Source of the DNA: Cervus elaphus
Lineage: Eukaryota; Chordata; Mammalia; Artiodactyla; Cervidae
DNA length: 64,000 bases
Direction of reading: 5' to 3'
Assembly (NCBI RefSeq): GCF_910594005.1
Contig: NW_025316737.1
Span: 186,001-250,000 of the forward strand
The notes below the pieces were generated by a model, which was not told the DNA's origin, searched no databases, and saw only the letters and a program-made list of their open reading frames with translations. Shown piece by piece: positions 22,601 through 34,816 of the stretch. Numbering within the stretch: the first letter of the stretch is position 1; each line of letters starts with the position of its first letter. The translations under genes were made by a program, and so were the position numbers.

Positions 22601-22877
22601 GAGATGCAAGACGAGCCTGCATTCCAGTCACTGCAGGGATATCCGGCCTTATTTCGAGTCAGGGCATCGCGGTGTCCATTCCACTTGAGGCCGCAAACTC
22701 AGGGTCCCTCTCACATACCTAGAGCTGAGAGAAGCCTCCTCTTGAGGTGCTTGTGGTAAGGTGGTATTCCTCTGGAGTCGAAGCCAGGGACTAACCTCTC
22801 ATCTCGAGTTGATTTTTGGCCCACGGAGCTCTTTCGTGTTGCTACAGTGACCTCAGGATCCCTCTAGCCTTGAAACA
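19694..22877 (+). repeat. HOR copy 3: h1-(h2/h3 chimera)-h4-h5, 3,184 bp
   Basis: h1 (19694) has its EcoRI site at 19950. The monomer at 20490 begins as h2 ('ttgcaggacaattggg') and ends as h3 ('gattccgacatcc', 'gacaagcctgc', linker 'cctctatttttgag'). h4 (21286) and h5 (22082) are both complete. The unit again totals four monomers, but the missing monomer is different from that in copies 1 and 2. Confidence 0.9.
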
Positions 22878-24469
22878 GTGTTCTTGGGGTTTCTCTGGAG
22901 TGCCATGAAGGAAATCAAGACTCCTTTCATGTGTAATGTGCAACACAGAATTGCTCTGCACGCAGTGCAGGGGAATCGGGCCTCATCTCGCGGCGAGGGG
23001 GAAGTCTCATGGTTTTTCTCGAGTTGCGGCGGGAACCTGGGGTATATTCTCGAGTTACGACGGGGATGGCCCTTCCACACACGTGTTAGTTCAGCCACGT
23101 CAGGACTCTTGCCTAGTTGCGAGACACAACTCGGAATTCTCCTCGAGGCTTGGCAAGGCAATTGGGACGCCTCTCCAGCTGAGGCGGGAGACCAAGGGTC
23201 CCTTTCCACGTGCCACAAGAATCCTGGGACTCCTATCAAGTTTCACGAGGAGTCAGGCATCGTCTCCTTTGGAGGCACTGATCTCCGCGTACCTCTGGAG
23301 TTTTCAAAGGATGTGAGGCCTCCGGTCGCGATGAGGTGGGGAACTAGGTCTTTCTCTGTGGTCTCCACAGGGGATTCAGACATCCTTTCATCTTGGGAGA
23401 TGCAAGACGAGCCTGCATTCAAGTCACTGCAGGGATATCCGGCCTTATTTCGAGTCAGGGCATCGCGGTGTCCATTCCACTTGAGGCCGCAAACTCAGGG
23501 TCCCTCTCACATACCTAGAGCTGAGAGAAGCCTCCTCTTGAGGTGCTTGTGGTAAGGTGGTATTCCTCTGGAGTCGAAGCCAGGGACTAACCTCTCATCT
23601 CGTGTTGATTCTTGGTCCACGGAGCTCTTTCGTGTTGCTACAGTGACCTCAGGATCCCTCTATCCTTGAAACAGTGTTCTTGGGGTTTCTCTGGAGTGCC
23701 ATCAAGGAAATCAAGGCTCCTTTCATGTGTGATGTGCAACACGGAATTGCTCTGCACGCAGTGCAGGGGAATCGGGCCTCATCTCGCGGCGAGGGGGAAG
23801 TCTCATGGTTTTTCTCGAGTTGCGGCGGGAACCTGGGGTATATTCTCGAGTTACGACGGGGATGGCCCTTCCACACACGTGTGTGTTCAGCCATGTCAGG
23901 ACTCCTGCCTAGTTGCGAGGGACAACTCGGGATTCTCCTCGAGGCTTTGCAGGACAATTGGGACGCCTCTCCAGCTGAGGCGGGAGACCAAGTGTCCCTT
24001 TCCAAGTGCCACAGGAATCCTGGGACTCCTATCAAGTTTCACGAGGAGTCAGGCATCGTCTCCTTTGGAGGCACTGATCTCCGCGTACCTCTGGAGTTTT
24101 CAAAGGATGTGAGGCTATCGGTCGCGATGAGGTGGGGAACTAAGTCTTTCTCTGTGCTTTCCACAGGGGATTCAGACATCCTTTCGTCCTGGGAGATGCA
24201 AGACGAGCCTGCATTGAAGTCACTGCAGGGATATCCGGCCTTATTTCAAGTCAGGGCATCGCGGTGTCCATTCCACTTGAGGCCGCAAACTCAGGGTCCC
24301 TCTCACATGCCTAGAGCTGAGAGAAGCCTCCTCTTGAGGTGCTTGTGGTAAGGTGGTATTCCTCTGGAGACGAATCCAGGGACTAACCTCTCTTTTCGAG
24401 TTGATTTTTGGTCCACAGAGTTCTTTCGTGTTGATACAGTGACCTCAGGATCCCTCTAGCCTTGAAACA
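22878..24469 (+). repeat. HOR copy 4 (truncated): h1-(h2/h3 chimera)
   Basis: h1 (22878, EcoRI site at 23134) and an h2/h3 chimera (23674) repeat the first two monomers of copy 3 at +3,184 bp. The order then stops: the chimera's tail is 'gagacgaatccaggg' with 'tcttttcgagttg', and the next monomer is of another type. Its right end ('gattcagacatcc', 'gacgagcctgc', 'cacatgcctag') lacks the h3 markers kept in copy 3 and resembles the monomer at 8547. Confidence 0.85.
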
Positions 24470-26857
24470 GTGTTCTTGGGGTTTCTCTGTAGTGCCATCA
24501 AGGAAATCAAGGCTCCTTTCATGTGTGATGTGCAAGACGGAATTGCTCTGCACGCAGTACAGGGGAATCGGGCCTCATCTCGCATCGAGAGGGAAGTCTC
24601 ATGGTTTTTCTAGAGTTGCGGCGGGAACCTGGGGTATATTCTCGAGTTACGACGGGGATGGCCCTTCCACTCACGTGTTTCTTCAGCCACGTCAGGACTC
24701 CTGCCTAGTTGCGAGGGACAACTCGGGATTCTCCTCGAGGCTTGGCAGGGCAATTGGAACGCCTCTCCAGCTGAGGCGGGAGACCAAGGGTCCCTTTCCA
24801 CGTGCCACAGGAATCCTGGGACTCCTATCAAGTTTCACGAGGAGTCAGGCATCGTCTCCTTTGGAGGCACTGATCTCCGCGTACCTCTGGAGTTTTCAAA
24901 GGATGTGAGGCCTCCGGTCGCGATGAGGTGGGGAACTAGGTGTTTCTCTGTGGTCTCCACAGGGGATTCAGACATCCTTTCTTCTTGGGAGATGCAAGAC
25001 GAGCCTGCATTCAAGTCACTGCAGGGATATCCGGCCTTATTTCGAGTCAGGGCATCGCGGTGTCCATTCCACTTGAGGCCGCAAACTCAGGGTCCCTCTC
25101 ACATACCTAGAGCTGAGAGAAGCCTCCTCTTGAGGTGCTTGTGGTAAGGTGCTATTCCTCAGGAGTCGAAGCCAGGGACTAACCTCTCATCTCTTGTTGA
25201 TTCTTGGTCCACGGAGCTCTTTCGTGTTGCTACAGTGACCTCAGGATCCCTCTAGCCTTGAAACAGTGTTCTTGGGGTTTCTCTGTAGTGCCATCAAGGA
25301 AATCAAGGCTCCTTTCATGTGTGATGTGCAACACGGAATTGCTCTGCACGCAGTACAGGGGAATCGGGCCTCATCTCGCGGCGAGGGGGAAGTCTCATGG
25401 TTTTTCTCGAGTTGCGGCGGGAACCTGGGTTATATTCTCGAGTTACGACGGGGATGGCCCTTCCACACACGTGTGTGTTCAGCCATGTCAGGACTCCTGC
25501 CTAGTTGCGAGGGACAACTCTGGATTCTCCTCGAGGCTTTGCAGGGCAATTGGGACGCCTCTCCAGCTGAGGCGGGAGACCAAGGGTCCCTTTCCACGTG
25601 CCACAGGAATCCTGGGTCTCCTATCTAGTTTCACGAGGAGTCAGGCATCGTCTCCTTTGGAGGCACTGATCTCCGCATACCTCTGGAGTTTTCAAAGGAT
25701 GTGAGGCCTCCTGTCGCGATGAGGTGGGGAACTAGGTCTTTCTCTGTGGTCTCCACAGGGGATTCAGACACCCTTTCGTCTTGGGAGATGCAAGACGAGC
25801 CTGCATTCCAGTCACTGCAGGGATATCCGGCCTTATTTCCAGTCAGGGCATCGCGGTGTCCATTCCACTTGAGGCCGCAAACTCAGGGTCCCTCTCACAT
25901 ACCTAGAGCTGAGAGAAGCCTCCTCTTGAGGTGCTTGTGGTAAGGTGGTATTCCTCTGGAGTCGAAGCCAGGGACGAACCTCTCATCTCGAGTTGATTTT
26001 TGGCCCACGGAGCTCTTTCGTGTTGCTACAGTGACCTCAGGATCCCTCTAGCCTTGAAACAGTGTTCTTAGGGTTTCCCTGGACTGCCGTGAAGGAAATC
26101 AAGGCTCCTTTCATGTGTGATGTGCAACACAGAATTGCTCTGCACGCAGTGCAGGGGAATCGGGCCTCATCTCGCGGCGAGGGCGAAGTCTCATGGTTTT
26201 TATCGAGTTGCGGTGGGAACCTGGGGTATATTTTCGAGTTACGACGGGGATGGCCCTTCCACACAGGTGTTTGTTCAGCCACGTCAGGACTCTTGCCTAG
26301 TTGCGAGACACAACTCGGGATTCTCCTCGAGGCTTGGCAAGGCAATTGGGACGCCTCTCCAGCTGAGGCGGGAGACCAAGGGTCCCTTTCCACGTGCCAC
26401 AGGAATCCTGGGACTCCTATCAAGTTTCACGAGGAGTCAGGCATCGTCTCCTTTGGAGGCACTGATCTCCGCGTACCTCTGGAGTTTTCAAAGGATGTGA
26501 GGCCTCCGGTCGCGATGAGGTGGGGAACTAGGTCTTTCTCTGTGGTCTCCACAGGGGATTCAGACATCCTTTCATCTTGGGAGATGCAAGACGAGCCTGC
26601 ATTCAAGTCACTGCAGGGATATCCAGCCTTATTTCGCGTCAGGGCATCGCGGTGTCCATTCCAATTGAGGCCGCAAACTCAGGGTCCCTCTCACATACCT
26701 AGAGCTGAGAGAAGCCTCCTCTTGAGGTGCTTGTGGTAAGGTGGTATTCCTCTGGAGTCGAAGCCAGGGACTAACCTCTCATCTCGAGTTGATTTTTGGC
26801 CCACGGAGCTCTTTCGTGTTGCTACAGTGACCTCAGGATCCCTCTAGCCTTGAAACA
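24470..26857 (+). repeat. Transitional monomers including one divergent monomer
   Basis: Monomers at 24470 and 25266 share 'ttctctgtagtgcc', seen nowhere else that I noticed, so they share recent ancestry. The monomer at 26062 has an unusual cluster of private changes at its start ('cttagggtttccctgg', 'ctgccgtgaagg') and later ('tttttatcgag', 'gcggtgggaacc', 'tatattttcgag', 'cacacaggtg'). No multi-monomer period is evident across this stretch. Confidence 0.8.
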
Positions 26858-29800
26858 GTGTTCTTGGGGTTTCTCTGGAGTGCCATCAAGGAAATCAAGG
26901 CTCCTTTCATGTGTGATGTGCAACACGGAATTGCTCTGCACGCAGAGCAGGGGAATCGGGCCTCATCTCGCGGCGAGGGGGAAGTCTCATGGTTTTTCTC
27001 GAGTTGCGGCGGGAATCTGGGGTATATTCTCGAGTTACGACGGGGATGGCCCTTCCACCCACGTGTTTCTTCAGCGACGTCAGGACTCCTGCCTAGTTGC
27101 GAGGGACAACTCTGGATTCTCCTCGAGGCTTGGCAGGGCAATTGGGACGCCTCTCCAGCTGAGGCGGGAGACCAAGTGTCCCTTTCCAAGTGCCACAGGA
27201 ATCCTGGGACTCCTATCAAGTTTCACGAGGAGTCAGGCGTCGTTTCCTTTGGAGGCACTGATCTCCGCGTACCTCTGGAGTTTTCAAAGGATGTGAGGCT
27301 ATCGGTCGCGATGAGGTGGGGAACTAAGTCTTTCTCTGTGCTTTCCACAGGGAATTCAGACATCCTTTCATCTTGGGAGATGCAAGACGAGCCTGCATTG
27401 AAGTCACTGCAGGGATATCCGGCCTTATTTCGAGTCAGGGCATCGCGGTGTCCATTCCACTTGAGGCCGCAAACTCAGGGTCCCTCTCACATACCTAGAG
27501 CTGAGAGAAGCCTCCTCTTGAGGTGCTTGTGGTAAGGTGGTATTCCTCTGGAGACGAATCCAGGGACTAACCTCTCTTTTCGAGTTGATTTTTGGTCCAC
27601 AGAGTTCTTTCATGTTGCTACAGTGACCTCAGGATCCCTCTAGCCTTGAAACAGTGTTCTTGGGGTTTCTCTGGAGTGCCATCAAGGAAATCAAGGCTCC
27701 TTTCATGTGTGATGTGCAAGACGGAATTGCTCTGCACGCAGTAGAGGGGAATCGGGCCTCATCTCGCATCGAGGGAGAAGTCTCATGGTTTTTCTCGAGT
27801 TGCGGCGGGAACCTGGGGTATATTCTCGAGTTACGACGGGGATGGCCCTTCCACACACGTGTGTGTTCAGCCATGTCAGGACTCCTGCCTAGTTGCGAGG
27901 GACAACTCGGGATTCTCCTCGAGGCTTTGCAGGGCAATTGGGACGCCTCTCCAGCTGAGACGGGAGACCAAGGGTTCCTTTCCACGTGCCACAGGAATCC
28001 TGGGTCTCCTATCAAGTTTCACGAGGAGTCAGGCATCGTCTCCTTTGGAGGCACTGATCTCCGCATACCTCTGGAGTTTTCAAAGGATTTGAGGCCTCCT
28101 GTCGTGATGAGGTGGGGAACTAGGTCTTTCTCTGTGGTCTCCACAGGGGATTCAGACACCCTTTCTTCTTGGGAGATGCAAGACGAGCCTGCATTCCAGT
28201 CACTGCAGGGATATCCAGCCTTATTTCGAGTCAGGGCATCGCGGTGTCCATTCCACTTGAGGCCGCAAACTCAGGGTCCCTCTCACATACCTAGAGCTGA
28301 GAGAAGCCTCCTCTTGAGGTGCTTGTGTTAAGGTCGTATTTCTCTGGAGTCGAATCCAGGGACTAACCTCTCATCTCGAGTTGATTTTTGGTCCACGGAG
28401 CTCTTTCGTGTTGCTACAGTGACATCAGGATCCCTCTAGCCTTGAAACAGTGTTCTTGGGGATTCTCTGGAGTGCCATCAAGGAAATCAAGGCTCCTTTC
28501 ATGTGTGATGTGCAACACGGAATTGCTCTGCACGCAGTGCAGGGGAATCGGGCCTCATCTCGCGGCGAGGGGGAAGTCTCATGGTTTTTCTCGAGTTGCG
28601 GCGGGAACCTGGGGTATATTCTCGAGTTACGACGGGGATGGCCCTTCCACCCACGTGTTTCTTCAGCGACGTCAGGACTCCTGCCTAGTTGCGAGGGACA
28701 ACTCTGGATTCTCCTCGAGGCTTGGCAGGGCAATTGGGACGCCTCTCCAGCTGAGGCGGGAGACCAAGTGTCCCTTTCCAAGTGCCACAGGAATCCTGGG
28801 ACTCCTATCAAGTTTCACGAGGAGTCAGGCATTGTCTCCTTTGGAGGCACTGATCTCCGCGTACCTCTGGAGTTTTCAAAGGATGTGAGGCCTCCGGTCG
28901 CGATGAGGTGGGGAACTAGGTCTTTCTCTGTGGTCTCCACAGGGGATTCAGACATCCTTTCATCTTGGGAGATGCAAGACGAGCCTGCATTGAAGTCACT
29001 GCAGGGATATCCGGCCTTATTTCGAGTCAGGGCATCGCGGTGTCCATTCCACTTGAGGCCGCAAACTCAGGGTCCCTCTCACATACCTAGAGCTGAGAGA
29101 AGCCTCCTCTTGAGGTGCTTGTGGTAAGGTGGTATTCCTCTGGAGACGAATCCAGGAACTAACCTCTCTTTTCGAGTTGATTTTTGGTCCACAGAGTTCT
29201 TTCGTGTTGCTACAGTGACCTCAGGATCCCTCTATCCTTGAAACAGTGTTCTTGGGGTTTCTCTGGAGTGCCATCAAGGAAATCAAGGCTCCTTTCATGT
29301 GTGATGTGCAAGACGGAATTGCTCTGCACGCAGTACAGGGGAATCGGGCCTCATCTCGCGGCGAGGGGGAAGTCTCATGGTTTTTCTCGAGTTGCGGCGG
29401 GAACCTGGGGTATATTCTCGAGTTACGACGGGGATGGCCCTTCCACACACGTGTGTGTTCAGCCATGTCAGGACTCCTGCCTAGTTGCGAGGGACAACTC
29501 CGGATTCTCCTCGAGGCTTTGCAGGGCAATTGGGACGTCTCTCCAGCTGAGACGGGAGACCAAGGGTTCCTTTCCACGTGCCACAGGAATCCTGGGTCTC
29601 CTATCAAGTTTCACGAGGAGTCAGGCATCGTCTCCTTTGGAGGCACTGATCTCCGCATACCTCTGGAGTTTTCAAAGGATTTGAGGCCTCCTGTCGCGAT
29701 CAGGTGGGGAACTAGGTCTTTCTCTGTGTTCTCCACAGGGGATTCAGACACCCTTTCGTCTTGGGAGATGCAAGACGAGCCTGCATTCCAGTCACTGCAG

Positions 29801-30837
29801 GGATATCCGGCCTTATTTCATGTCAGGGCATCGCGGTGTCCATTCCACTTGAGGCCGCAAACTCAGGGTCCCTCTCACATACCTAGAGCTGAGAGAAGCC
29901 TCCTCTTGAGGTGCTTGTGTTAAGGTCGTATTCCTCTGGAGTCGAATCCAGGGACTAACCTCTCATCTCGAGTTGATTTTTGGTCCACGGAGCTCTTTCG
30001 TGTTGCTACAGTGACCTCAGGATCCCTCTAGCCTTGAAACAGTGTTCTTGGGGTTTCTCTGGAGTGCCATCAAGGAAATCAAGGCTCCTTTCATGTGTGA
30101 TGTGCAACACGGAATTGCTCTGCACGCAGTGCAGGGGAATCGGGCCTCATCTCGCGGCGAGGGGGAAGTCTCATGGTTTTTCTCGAGTTGCGGCGGGAAC
30201 CTGGGGTATATTCTCGAGTTACGACGGGGATGGCCCTTCCACCCACGTGTTTCTTCAGCGACGTCAGGACTCCTGCCTAGTTGCGAGGGACAACTCTGGA
30301 TTCTCCTCGAGGCTTGGCAGGGCAATTGGGACGCCTCTCCAGCTGAGGCGGGAGACCAAGTGTCCCTTTCCAAGTGCCACAGGAATCCTGGGACTCCTAT
30401 CAAGTTTCACGAGGAGTCAGGCATCGTCTCCTTTGGAGGCACTGATCTCCGTGTACCTCTGGTGTTTTCAAAGGATGTGAGGCCTCAGGTCGCGATGAGG
30501 TGTGGAACTAGGTCTTTCTCTGTGGTCTCCACAGGGGATTCAGACATCCTTTCATCTTGGGAGATGCAAGACGAGCCTGCATTGAAGTCACTGCAGGGAT
30601 ATCCGGCCTTATTTCGAGTCAGGGCATCGCGGTGTCCATTCCACTTGAGGCCGCAAACTCAGGGTCCCTCTCACATACCTAGAGCTGAGAGAAGCCTCCT
30701 CTTGAGGTGCTTGTGGTAAGGTGGTATTCCTCTGGAGACGAATCCAGGAACTAACCTCTCTTTTCGAGTTGATTTTTGGTCCACAGAGATCTTTCGTGTT
30801 GCTACAGTGACCTCAGGATCCCTCTATCCTTGAAACA
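26858..30837 (+). repeat. Alternating two-monomer repeat (five monomers)
   Basis: Monomers at 26858, 28450 and 30042 share 'ccacccacgtgtttc', 'acaactctggattc' and 'caagtgtcccttt'. They alternate with monomers at 27654 and 29246, which share 'gaccaagggttcc', 'ctcctatcaag' after 'ctgggt', and the rare tail 'cttgtgttaaggtcg' followed by 'gtcgaatccaggg'. The period is 1,592 bp. The three odd-position monomers differ mainly in their right halves, where 'gaggctatcgg' in the first becomes 'gaggcctccgg' and 'gaggcctcagg' in the others. Confidence 0.85.
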
Positions 30838-33800
30838 GTGTTCTTGGGGTTTCTCTGGAGTGCCATCAAGGAAATCAAGGCTCCTTTCATGTGTGATGTG
30901 CAAGACGGAATTGCTCTGCACGCAGTACAGGGGAATCGGGCCTCATCTCGCATCGAGGGGGAAGTCTCATGGTTTTTCTCGAGTTGCGGCGGGAACCTGG
31001 GGTATATTCTCGAGTTCCGACGGGGATGGCCCTTCCACCCACGTGTTTGTTCAGCTACGTCAGGACTCCTGCCTAGTTGCGAGGGACAACTCGGGATTCT
31101 CCTCGAGGCTTGGCAGGGCAATTGGAACGCCTCTCCAGCTGAGGCGGGAGACCAAGGGTCCCTTTCCACGTGCCACAAGAATCCTGGGACTCCTATCAAG
31201 ATTCACGAGGAGTCAGGCATTGTCTCCTTTGGAGGCACTGATCTCCGCGTACCTCTGGAGTTTTCAAAGGATGTGAGGCCTCCAGTCGCGATGAGGTGGG
31301 GAACTAGGTCTTTCTCTGTGGTCTCCACAGGGGATTCAGACATCCTTTCTTCTTGGGAGATGCAAGACGAGCCTGCATTCAAGTCACTGCAGGGATATCC
31401 GGCCTTATTTCGAGTCAGGGCTTCGCGGTGTCCATTCCACTTGAGGCCGCAAACTCAGGATCCCTCTCACATACCTAGAGCTGAGAGAAGCCTCCTCTTG
31501 AGGTGCTTGTGGTAAGGTGGTATTCCTCAGGAGTCGAAGCCACGGACTCACCTCTCATCTCGTGTTGATTCTTGGTCCACGGAGCTCTTTCGTGTTGCTA
31601 CAGTGACCTCAGGATCCCTCTAGCCTTGAAACAGTGTTCTTGGGGTTTCTCTGGAGTGCCATCAAGGAAATCAAGGCTCCTTTCATGTGTGATGTGCAAC
31701 ACAGAATTGCTCTGCATGCAGTGCAGGGGAATCGGGCCTCATCTCGCGGCGAGGGGGAAGTCTCATGGTTTTTCTCGAGTTGCGGCGGGAACCTGGGGTA
31801 TATTCTCGAGTTACGACGGGGATGGCCCTTCCACCCACGTGTTTCTTCAGCGATGTCAGGACTCCTGCCTAGTTGCGAGGGACAACTCTGGATTCTCCTC
31901 GAGGCTTGGCAGGACAATTGGGACGCCTCTCCAGCTGAGGCGGGAGACCAAGTGTCCCTTTCCAAGTGCCACAGGAATCCTGGGACTCCTATCAAGTTTC
32001 ACGAGGAGTCAGGCATCGTCTCCTTTGGAGCCACTGATCTCCGCGTACCTCTGGAGTTTTCAAAGGATGTGAGGGTATCGGTCGCGATGAGGTGGGGAAC
32101 TAGGTCTTTCTCTGTGGTCTCCACAGGGGATTCAGACATCCTTTCTTCTTGGGAGATGCAAGACGAGCCTGCATTCAAGTCACTGCAGGGATATCCGGCC
32201 TTATTTCGAGTCAGGGCTTCGCGGTATCCATTCCACTTGAGGCCGCAAACTCAGGATCCCTCTCACATACCTAGAGCTGAGAGAAGCCTCCTCTTGAGGT
32301 GCTTGTGGTAAGGTGGTATTCCTCAGGAGTCGAAGCCAGGGACTAACCTCTCATCTCGTGTTGATTCTTGGTCCACGGAGCTCTTTCGTGTTGCTACAGT
32401 GACCTCAGGATCCCTCTAGCCTTGAAACAGTGTTCTTGGGGTTTCTCTGGAGTGCCATCAAGGAAATCAAGGCTCCTTTCATGTGTGATGAGCAACACGG
32501 AATTGCTCTGCACGCAGTGCAGGGGAATCGGGCCTCATCTCGCGGCCAGGGGGAAGTCTCATGGTTTTTCTCGAGTTGCGGCGGGAACCTGGGGTATATT
32601 CTCGAGTTACAACGGGGATGGCCCTTCCACACACGTGTGTGTTCAGCCACGTCAGGACTCTTGCCTAGTTGCGAGACACAACTCGGGATTCTCCTCGAGG
32701 CTTGGCAAGGCAATTGGGACGCCTCTCCAGCTGAGGCGGGAGACCAAGGGTCCTTTTCCACGTGCCACAGGAATCCTGGGACTCCTATCAAGTTTCACGA
32801 GGAGTCAGGCATCGTCTCCTTTGGAGGCACTGATCTCCGCGTACCTCTGGAGTTTTCAAAGGATGTGAGGCCTCCGGTCGCGATGAGGTGGGGAACTAGG
32901 TCTTTCTCTGTGGTCTCCACAGGGGATTCAGACACCCTTTCGTCTTGGGAGATGCAAGACGAGCCTGCATTCAAGTCACTGCAGGGATATCCAGCCTTAT
33001 TTCGCGTCAGGGAATCACGGTGTCCATTCCACTTGAGTCCGCAAACTCAGGGTCCCTCTCACATACCTAGACCTGAGAGAAGCCTCCTCTTGAGGTGCTT
33101 GTGGTAAGGTGGTATTCCTCTGGAGTCGAAGCCAGGTACTAACCTCCCATCTCGAGTTGATTTTTGGCCCACAGAGCTCTTTCGTGTTGCTACAGTGACC
33201 TCAGGATCCCTCTAGCCTTGAAACAGTGTTCTTGGGGTTTCTCTGGAGTGCCATCAAGGAAATCAAGGCTCCTTTCATGTGTGATGTGCAACACGGAATT
33301 GCTCTGCACGCAGTGCAGGGGAATCGGGCCTCATCTCGCGGTGAGGGGGAAGTCTCATGGTTTTTCTCGAGTTGCGGCTGGAACCTGGGGTATATTCTCG
33401 AGTTACGACGGGGATGGCCCTTCCACCCACGTGTTTCTTCAGCGACGTCAGGACTCCTGCCTAGTTGCGAGGGACAACTCTGGATTCTCCTCGAGGCTTG
33501 GCAAGGCAATTGGGACGCCTCTCCAGCTGAGGCGGGAGACCAAGTGTCCCTTTCCAAGTGCCACAGGAATCCTGGGACTCCTATCAAGTTTCACGAGGAG
33601 TCAGGCATCGTCTCCTTTGGAGGCACTGATCTCCGCGTACCTCTGGAGTTTTCAAAGGATGTGAGGCCTCCGGTCGCGATGAGGTGGGTAACTAAGTCTT
33701 TCTCTGTGCTTTCCACAGGGGATTCAGACATCCTTTCGTCTTGGGAGATGCAAGACGAGCCTGCATTGAAGTCACTGCAGGGATATCCGGCCTTATTTCG

Positions 33801-34021
33801 AGTCAGGGCATCGCGGTGTCCATTCCACTTGAGGCCGCAAACTCAGGGTCCCTCTCACATACCTAGAGCTGAGAGAAGCCTCCTCTCGAGGTGCTTGTGG
33901 TAAGGTCGTATTCCTCTGGAGACGAATCCAGGGACTAACCTCTCTTTTCGAGTTGATTTTTGGTCCACAGAGTTCTTTCGTGTTGCTACAGTGACCTCAG
34001 GATCCCTCTAGCCTTGAAACA

Positions 34022-34816
34022 GTGTTCTTGGGGTTTCTCTGGAGTGCCATCAAGGAAATCAAGGCTCCTTTCATGTGTGATGTGCAAGACGGAATTGCTC
34101 TGCACGCAGTACAGGGGAATCGGGCCTCATCTCGCATCGAGGGGAAGTCTCATGGTTTTTCTCGAGTTGCGGCGGGAACGTGGGGTATATTCTCGAGTTA
34201 CGAGGGGGATGGCCCGTCCACACACGTGTTTGTTCAGCGACGTCAGGACTCCTGCCTAGTTGCGAGGGACAACTCGGTATTCTCCTCGAGGCTTTGCAGG
34301 GCAATTGGAACGCCTCTCCAGCTGAGGCGGGAGACCAAGGGTCCCTTTCCACGTGCCACAAGAATCCTGGTACTCCTATCAAGTTTCACGAGGAGTCAGG
34401 CATCGTCTCCTTTGGAGGCACTGATCTCCGCGTACCTCTGGACTTTTCAAAGGATGTGAGGCCTCCGGTCGCGATGAGGTGGGGAACTAGGTCTTTCTCT
34501 GTGGTCTCCACAGGGGATTCAGACATCCTTTCTTCTTGGGAGATGCAAGACGAGCCTGCATTGAAGTCACTGCAGGGATATCCAGCCTTATTTCGAGTCA
34601 GGGCATCGCGGTGTCCATTCCACTTGAGGCCGCAAACTCAGGGTCCCTCTCACATACCTAGAGCTGAGAGAAGCCTCCTCTTGAGGTGCTTGTGGTAAGG
34701 TGCTATTCCTCAGGAGTCGAAGCCAGGGACTAACCTCTCATCTTGTGTTGATTCTTGGTCCACGGAGCTCTTTCGTGTTGCTACAGTGACCTCAGGATCC
34801 CTCTAGCCTTGAAACA
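34022..34816 (+). repeat. 795 bp monomer with private deletion (left copy)
   Basis: One G is missing in 'gcatcgaggggaag' (others 'gagggggaag'). Private changes 'gtccacacacg' for 'ttccacacacg', 'cgagggggatgg', 'ctcggtattc' and 'ctggtactcc' follow. All of these recur in its duplicate at 47553, showing that they predate the segmental duplication. 'gaacgtgggg' near 34177 is found only in this copy. Confidence 0.9.
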
